A stretch of 64,000 bases of DNA from Bacteroidales bacterium UBA5349. GTDB lineage: Bacteria > Bacteroidota > Bacteroidia > Bacteroidales > Tenuifilaceae. Below the pieces are notes generated by a model, which was not told the DNA's origin, did not search any database, and saw only the letters and a program-made list of their open reading frames with translations. Below are positions 59,287 to 64,000 of this stretch, piece after piece. The position numbers and the translations under genes are program-made. The first letter of the stretch is position 1, and each line of letters begins with the position of its first letter. The DNA is taken from contig DHQB01000002.1 in assembly GCA_002410065.1 (NCBI GenBank), forward strand, positions 49,293 through 113,292, given 5' to 3'.

Positions 59287-60312
59287 ATGGAGATCATTAA
59301 AGTAACGGGGCTTTCAGGAGAATCTCAAGTAATTATTGGTGAATTACTTGAGAATATTGGGAGTTATTTGCCCAAAACAAAAGTATTTATCATTACAGAT
59401 GAAAATGTGAAAGCCTATCATGGTGATAAATTCCCTGATTTACCTACCTATTGCGTTGAGCCCGGAGAGGTCTCAAAAAGTCTTGAAGTAGCGGGCGAAC
59501 TTTACTATTGGTTGCTTGAAATGGGCGCCGACCGCAAGTCATTTATTCTGGGAATTGGTGGAGGTGTTGTTTGCGACTTAGCAGGTTTTGTTGCATCTAC
59601 ATTTATGCGTGGAGTAGATTTTGGGTTTGTTGCCACCTCCCTCCTTGCCCAAGTTGATGCCAGCGTGGGAGGCAAAAACGGGGTAAATATTTCGGGTTAC
59701 AAAAATATTGTAGGCACATTTAATCAACCAAAATTTGTAATCTGCGATATTCAGCTGTTGAAAACGCTCCCACATGAAGAATATCTCAATGGCTTTGCCG
59801 AAATAGTTAAGCATACGCTCATTGCCGATTCTGAAATGTTCAAATTTATTGAAGAGAATATTGATGCCCTGAAAGTTTACAATCCCATTCTACTCGAAAA
59901 ATTAGTAATACACTCAGCTAAAATAAAAGCATCAATAGTACAAGCTGATGAGCGAGAAAAAGGCGAGCGAAAGAAGTTGAACTTGGGGCACACTTGGGGT
60001 CATGCCGTTGAGAGAGAAACAGGCATGTCGCACGGGAAAAGCGTTAGCGTTGGAATGGAATTTTCTGCTAGATTTTCGATAAAAAAAGGACTTCTCGAGA
60101 AAAGGGATTATATGCGGTTATTAAATATACTAAGGGAACTAGAACTACCTATATGTATAAAGGTTAACCCAAGAAGAATTTTTGAGGCACTTAGTAAGGA
60201 CAAGAAAAAGAATGGAGATGCCATTGACTTTATATTTATGAAAGGCATTGGAAATGTAAAGGTAGAGAGAATTGCTTTGGATAAAATTAAAGAATTTATA
60301 GAAATTGGATAA
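59287..60312 (+). CDS. aroB: 3-dehydroquinate synthase
   Basis: 341 residues. NAD- and metal-binding motifs: G-I-G-G-G-V-V-C-D-L-A-G-F-V-A-S, Q-V-D-A-S-V-G-G-K-N-G-V-N, K-N-I-V-G-T-F, and N-L-G-H-T-W-G-H-A-V-E (zinc His). Converts DAHP to 3-dehydroquinate, the second step of the shikimate pathway. First of aroB-aroD-aroE-aroA. Confidence 0.95.
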   Translation: MEIIKVTGLSGESQVIIGELLENIGSYLPKTKVFIITDENVKAYHGDKFPDLPTYCVEPGEVSKSLEVAGELYYWLLEMGADRKSFILGIGGGVVCDLAGFVASTFMRGVDFGFVATSLLAQVDASVGGKNGVNISGYKNIVGTFNQPKFVICDIQLLKTLPHEEYLNGFAEIVKHTLIADSEMFKFIEENIDALKVYNPILLEKLVIHSAKIKASIVQADEREKGERKKLNLGHTWGHAVERETGMSHGKSVSVGMEFSARFSIKKGLLEKRDYMRLLNILRELELPICIKVNPRRIFEALSKDKKKNGDAIDFIFMKGIGNVKVERIALDKIKEFIEIG

Positions 60313-60384
60313 AATAGTCCCTCATTGATAAAGGGAGTTCTGTTAGATATTTATATAAATCAATATTCCAATCAATATCAAAAA

Positions 60385-61050
60385 ATGAGAAACGACATTT
60401 GCCTTAGCATTGGTCACACCGATTACGAAACGATACCTGAACTGCTTAAACAATCTGCTTTGGCTGAGGTTCGTATTGATTTACTTCAACTTAATAAAGA
60501 GCAGTTAAAATCTATTTTCTTAAAGCACAACAACCTTATTGCAACTTACAGAACGGATAATAATGATACGGAAACAATTGAAACTACTCTTAATATTGCC
60601 ATTGAGAGCGGGTGCAAATATATTGATCTCGACATAGAAACGCCAGAACTACTCAGGAATAATCTAATTATTAAGGCCCATGCCAAAGGGTGCAAAATAA
60701 TTTTATCCTATCATAATTTCGCTAAAACTCCCAGTTTAAAAGAACTCAATACCCTAATTGATAAGCTATTTCAAATGGGTGCAGATTTGGTTAAAATTGC
60801 CTGTAAGGCAAATTCACATAGCGATTGTGCAAGGGTCATGGGGCTTTACGAAAACCATTTAAATCTTGTGGCATTTTGCATGGGCAATATGGGGAAGATA
60901 ACCCGATTGGCAGCACCAATACTCGGTGCTCCGTTCACATACGCATCAATTCAAGGTAAAGAAACTGCTCCAGGACAAATATCGATTAGCGAAGTTGAAA
61001 TGTTCCTAAATTCCTATAAATTCGAGCAATCTCAGACAACTCATAGTTAA
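60385..61050 (+). CDS. aroD: 3-dehydroquinate dehydratase, type I
   Basis: 221 residues from ATG 60385 (MRNDICLSIGH). Type I Schiff-base enzyme: catalytic His in I-L-S-Y-H-N-F (about 116-122), Lys in D-L-V-K-I-A-C-K (about 147), E-V-R-I-D-L-L substrate strand. The frame extends 20 codons to a TTG at 60325, giving a poor extra N-terminus. Many Bacteroidota use type II enzymes; here the type is I. Confidence 0.92.
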   Translation: MRNDICLSIGHTDYETIPELLKQSALAEVRIDLLQLNKEQLKSIFLKHNNLIATYRTDNNDTETIETTLNIAIESGCKYIDLDIETPELLRNNLIIKAHAKGCKIILSYHNFAKTPSLKELNTLIDKLFQMGADLVKIACKANSHSDCARVMGLYENHLNLVAFCMGNMGKITRLAAPILGAPFTYASIQGKETAPGQISISEVEMFLNSYKFEQSQTTHS

Positions 61051-61054
61051 AGAA

Positions 61055-61987
61055 ATGGAAACAAGTAAACTGTTCGCCGTTTTTGGCAACCCAATACTCC
61101 ACAGCAAAAGCCCTCAACTGTTTAATTCTGTTTTTAGGTCATTTGGTATAAATGCATTTTACACGCGCATTCGCCCTCAATCGGCAGCCAATTTAATTGA
61201 TATCATAAGAACTATGCCGATATCTGGCGCTAATATTTCTGCACCATTTAAAAGGGATGTTCTTGATCTTGTTGATATTGTATCACTTGATGCTGAAAAA
61301 ATTGGCGCTATAAATACAATTGTGAATTGCGACGGAAGGTTAATTGGCTACAATACTGACCATTACGGAGTTACCCAATCGCTAAAGGAGGCTGGTATTA
61401 ATTTACTTAACTCCAACTGTCTTGTACTTGGCGGTGGCGGTGCTGCTCGTGCTGCTGTGTATGGACTTATGAAACAAGGAGCAAAAGTATTTTCCTGCAA
61501 CAGAACCATCTCCAAAGCCAAATCAATAGCAGATGATTTTGGGTGTACCCTTATGAATTGGCAGGAGTATGATTCATCATTTAATTTTGATGTGGTAGTC
61601 TCAACAATTGTTCCCGAGGCCATTCCCTGCTTTACGGACTCCGTTAAGTTCAAATACCTATTCGACGCATCGTACAAACCCTCAATAGTTTATCAGATTG
61701 CTCAAGCAAAAGGAGCAAAAGTAATATCGGGTGAACGCTGGCTTTTGCATCAGGCCATTGAATCATTCCGCCTGTTTATTGGTGACAACCCTCCACTTGA
61801 GGTTATGGAAAATGCACTTGCACATAAACTCAATAAATTGGATTTAAAGATTTTGAATTACCCCGATTCTACCACAGCAGAAATGTGTCAAATGCAAGCC
61901 GATTTAATCATCTCATCAAGCGATATGAACTCCGCCACAATAAATGAAATTACAGATGAAGAGACTCGTAAAGCCTTCACCTATTAA
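61055..61987 (+). CDS. aroE: Shikimate dehydrogenase with C-terminal extension
   Basis: 310 residues, versus about 250-275 normally. Substrate motif N-P-I-L-H-S-K-S-P-Q-L-F-N (about 11-23), catalytic Lys in I-S-A-P-F-K-R-D-V, NADP motif L-G-G-G-G-A-A-R-A-A-V-Y-G. The family fold ends near residue 262 (P-P-L-E-V-M-E-N-A-L), leaving a tail of about 45 residues with no known fold. Its last 32 bases are read again as the start of aroA. Confidence 0.94.
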   Translation: METSKLFAVFGNPILHSKSPQLFNSVFRSFGINAFYTRIRPQSAANLIDIIRTMPISGANISAPFKRDVLDLVDIVSLDAEKIGAINTIVNCDGRLIGYNTDHYGVTQSLKEAGINLLNSNCLVLGGGGAARAAVYGLMKQGAKVFSCNRTISKAKSIADDFGCTLMNWQEYDSSFNFDVVVSTIVPEAIPCFTDSVKFKYLFDASYKPSIVYQIAQAKGAKVISGERWLLHQAIESFRLFIGDNPPLEVMENALAHKLNKLDLKILNYPDSTTAEMCQMQADLIISSSDMNSATINEITDEETRKAFTY

Positions 61988-63209
61988 CGGTTGCGTTAAA
62001 GCACCTGCATCCAAAAGCGTTGCTCAAAGGGCTATTGCTATTGCAAGTATGGCAAATGGCGAGTCGCAAGTTCTCTGTTCGGGTAATTCTGATGATGTGA
62101 TTTCAGCAATTGGCGTTTGCAAAGCATTAGGTGCAGATATAAAAGGGGGTAAAGATAAACTGATTATTAAAGGTGGGCTTAAAACTCCTGAGCAATCCCT
62201 TAATTGCGGTGAGTCGGGTTTAGGCATTCGGATGTTTTCATGCATTGCTGCAACCCTCGAACAACCCGTAACACTAACGGGAATAGGCACATTGATCAAC
62301 AGGCCAATGGAAATTGTGGAGCAATCTATTAAGGAAATGGGAGCCCAATGTAAAACCCAAAATGGGTTTATCCCCATTACGGTTAAGGGACCAATAAAAG
62401 GAGGCATTGCAAGGGTTGACGGTTCACTTAGTTCGCAAGTAATTACAGGAATGCTTATGGCTGCGCCATTGGCAAAGGCCGACACAACAATTCTGGTTGA
62501 TAATCTGCAAAGCACACCCTATATTGAACTTACCCTCGAAACGATGAAAGCCTTTGGGGTTAAAGTGAATAATATCAATTACAAAGAGTTTCAAATTAAA
62601 GGGAATCAATCATATACTCCAACAATCTATACTGTAGAGGGCGATTGGAGCGGTGCAGCATTTTTGCTTGTGGCCGGAGCCATTGCGGGCAGCATTAAGG
62701 TTGAAAACCTAAACCCAATGTCGAAACAAGCGGATAGAGCCATAATTGAAACTCTGATGTGGGCTGGTGCAAAGATATCTATTCAGGAAAATTTTATTGA
62801 AGCAAGTAAGCACGAGCTAAAGGCATTTCATTTTGATGCTACCCATTGCCCCGACCTATTCCCCCCCCTAGTTGCGCTTGCAGCGCATTGCATTGGCGAA
62901 AGCCGTATACTAGGCTTAAGCCGGCTGTATGCAAAAGAGAGCGACAGAGCCAAAACTCTTCAGCAAGAATTTAAGAAGTTGGGCATTAAAATTGAAATTG
63001 AAGGCGAATTGATGAGAATTTTTGGTGGTCAGGTGAAAGGCGGGACAATAACCTCGCATGGCGATCATCGCATTGCAATGGCCTGTGCTGTTGCTGCGCT
63101 AGCGGCAGATGGCGATGTAATAATTGAGGAAGCAGAATGTGTGGGGAAGTCGTACCCTTTATTCTTTGAAGATCTAACTACAGTAAAAGCAAACGTTTGC
63201 AAATTATAG
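61956..63209 (+). CDS. aroA: 3-phosphoshikimate 1-carboxyvinyltransferase (EPSP synthase)
   Basis: 417 residues. Conserved blocks: K-A-P-A-S-K-S-V-A-Q-R-A (PEP/shikimate-3-phosphate Lys), C-G-E-S-G-L-G-I-R (the family's usual S-G-T is S-G-L here), and late K-E-S-D-R and H-G-D-H-R-I-A-M-A. Start at ATG 61956 (M-K-R-L-V-K-P); an ATG four codons upstream is also possible. Overlaps aroE by 32 bases in another frame. Confidence 0.94.
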   Translation: MKRLVKPSPINGCVKAPASKSVAQRAIAIASMANGESQVLCSGNSDDVISAIGVCKALGADIKGGKDKLIIKGGLKTPEQSLNCGESGLGIRMFSCIAATLEQPVTLTGIGTLINRPMEIVEQSIKEMGAQCKTQNGFIPITVKGPIKGGIARVDGSLSSQVITGMLMAAPLAKADTTILVDNLQSTPYIELTLETMKAFGVKVNNINYKEFQIKGNQSYTPTIYTVEGDWSGAAFLLVAGAIAGSIKVENLNPMSKQADRAIIETLMWAGAKISIQENFIEASKHELKAFHFDATHCPDLFPPLVALAAHCIGESRILGLSRLYAKESDRAKTLQQEFKKLGIKIEIEGELMRIFGGQVKGGTITSHGDHRIAMACAVAALAADGDVIIEEAECVGKSYPLFFEDLTTVKANVCKL

Positions 63210-63313
63210 AAACAAGATGACTATTAATTTAATTTACAGTATCTTGTAACAAGTTTTTATACAAAAATCTCTATTAATAATATCTATAACACCAACTTAA
63301 CCAAACTCTATTT

Positions 63314-63898
63314 ATGATAGTTGTTCCCAACGTAAAAATTAAGCTTTACGTAAAGTATATGGTTAGCCTTAGGTGTATTCTTAAGGTTAAAGATGAACTT
63401 AAGAAGTTGAGAATACGTTATGTTGTAGTGGATTTGGGCGTAATTGAGATTCTCGAAGATATTACTGATGAGCAACGAAAGCAACTGAAATTAAATTTAC
63501 TTAAATCGGGGCTAGAATTGCTAGACGATCAACGAAGCATACTAATAGAAAAAATAAAGAATGTTGTTGTTGAAATGATCCATTACTCCGATGAACTACC
63601 AAAAGTGAATTACTCCGACTACATAAGTGAGAAACTTGGATATGATTATACCTACCTATCAAATATTTTCTCCGAGGTAAAAGGGATTACCCTTCAACAG
63701 TTCATCATTATACATAGAATAGAAAAGGTAAAAGAGCTGCTGCTCTACGATGAGCTAAACCTAACCGAAATATCATACAGACTTCAATATAGTAGCGTTG
63801 CACACCTTTCCAATCAGTTCAAAAAAATTACTGGACTCACTCCTTCTTTCTATAGACAGCTAAAACAAAAGCGACAAGGAAATCTTGAGAATCTGTGA
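63314..63898 (+). CDS. AraC-family regulator with HMA-like N-terminal domain
   Basis: 194 residues. The N-terminal about 75 residues have the beta-alpha-beta pattern of a heavy-metal-associated domain (I-K-L-Y-V-K-Y-M-V-S-L-R-C ... V-V-V-D-L-G-V-I-E-I-L). Close relatives read M-V-C-x-R-C here; in this protein the first Cys is Ser, so metal binding may be lost or changed. The C-terminal about 95 residues are an AraC double HTH (L-G-Y-D-Y-T-Y-L-S-N-I-F-S-E-V-K-G-I-T-L and N-L-T-E-I-S-Y-R-L-Q-Y-S-S-V-A-H-L-S-N-Q-F-K-K). Genes of this family often sit beside metal-export ATPases. Confidence 0.83.
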   Translation: MIVVPNVKIKLYVKYMVSLRCILKVKDELKKLRIRYVVVDLGVIEILEDITDEQRKQLKLNLLKSGLELLDDQRSILIEKIKNVVVEMIHYSDELPKVNYSDYISEKLGYDYTYLSNIFSEVKGITLQQFIIIHRIEKVKELLLYDELNLTEISYRLQYSSVAHLSNQFKKITGLTPSFYRQLKQKRQGNLENL

Positions 63899-63950
63899 TA
63901 TGTGTAATACTTAAGTGTAATTGTGTAAGACTTTCGCTCAGTTTCGCCCC

Positions 63951-63976
63951 CATCTTTGTGGAGTCAACATTGACTC
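63951..63976 (+). promoter_or_regulatory. Promoter end with palindrome for the gene beyond the window
   Basis: CATCTTTG (63951-63958) resembles a -7 box, with C for T at the first base. Directly after it GAGTCAA-CA-TTGACTC (63961-63976) is a perfect inverted repeat with a 2-base spacer at the presumed transcription start. The controlled gene starts outside the window. Confidence 0.5.
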
Positions 63977-64000
63977 TGACTTGTCCTGATATAAGTTTAC

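Noticed and set aside
62024..62515. 163-codon ORF antisense to aroA
   Set aside because: It lies wholly inside a clearly coding gene, has no family features, and its composition is that of the complementary strand of conserved aroA codons.
1..64000. CRISPR arrays, tRNA/rRNA genes, transposons, phage genes
   Set aside because: No regularly spaced repeats, cloverleaf sequences, transposases or phage structural proteins were seen in any intergenic stretch.

Overview
The window is a chromosomal segment of a member of the Bacteroidota, most likely an anaerobic or facultatively fermentative Bacteroidales/Marinilabiliales-type bacterium. Several features point there: AT-rich DNA, few Shine-Dalgarno sequences, -7 boxes of the Bacteroidota form TAnnTTTG with a TTG or TTTG element 19-22 bp upstream, many lipoprotein signal peptides ending in Ser-Cys, DUF1573 and S46 (DPP11) proteins, and an NADH-linked [FeFe] hydrogenase. 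The species cannot be named from the sequence alone.

Layout. 0-6 kb: the 3' end of a family 2 glycosyltransferase, a PAS protein, a 55-residue ferredoxin, a half-size TSUP permease, a DUF1573 protein, an acyl-CoA synthetase and a ChaN-like protein. 6-16.3 kb, minus strand: an SDR protein lacking the usual Tyr-Lys pair, a complete RND efflux operon (adaptor, pump, TolC), a secreted EEP nuclease/phosphatase with a cation/proton antiporter, and a beta-helix lipoprotein. 16.5-23.3 kb, plus strand: a TetR regulator followed by a second RND system (TolC, adaptor, pump) that ends in a small PII-like protein. 23.4-28 kb, minus strand and AT-rich: a two-component system with PepSY-like and YgiW-like periplasmic proteins, then an ECF sigma factor, a one-TM putative anti-sigma factor and a secreted protein made of two TonB-plug-like half domains. 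28-32.8 kb: MATE pump, OsmC protein, amidohydrolase, GNAT.

32.8-39.3 kb is an AT-rich accessory stretch: a methyltransferase split by a homopolymer frameshift, a cupin, a PAP2 phosphatase, a ketopantoate-reductase-like enzyme, a lipoprotein, a NYN/LOTUS protein and a large DUF3843-like protein. 39.4-42.9 kb is the hydABC hydrogenase operon, preceded by two tandem palindromes that resemble Rex operators. 43-50 kb: DPP11, an M29 aminopeptidase with Maf, two mini-lipoproteins absent from ordinary gene calls, and an SDR/Ldh dehydrogenase pair. 50-57.8 kb: an ABC-F protein, RlmB, a mechanosensitive channel/barrel/patatin operon, and Rpe coupled to a DDAH-like enzyme. 58-63.2 kb: a secreted tocopherol-cyclase-like protein and the shikimate genes aroB-aroD-aroE-aroA. 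The window ends with an AraC-type regulator and the promoter of an unseen downstream gene, which carries a palindrome.

No tRNA, rRNA, CRISPR array, transposase or phage gene was seen. The parts most worth following up are the ECF/anti-sigma/double-plug module, the TCS-PepSY-YgiW module with an 11-bp direct repeat at its inner promoter, the Rex-like tandem operators on a shortened hydrogenase, and the PII-like protein at the end of the RND operon.
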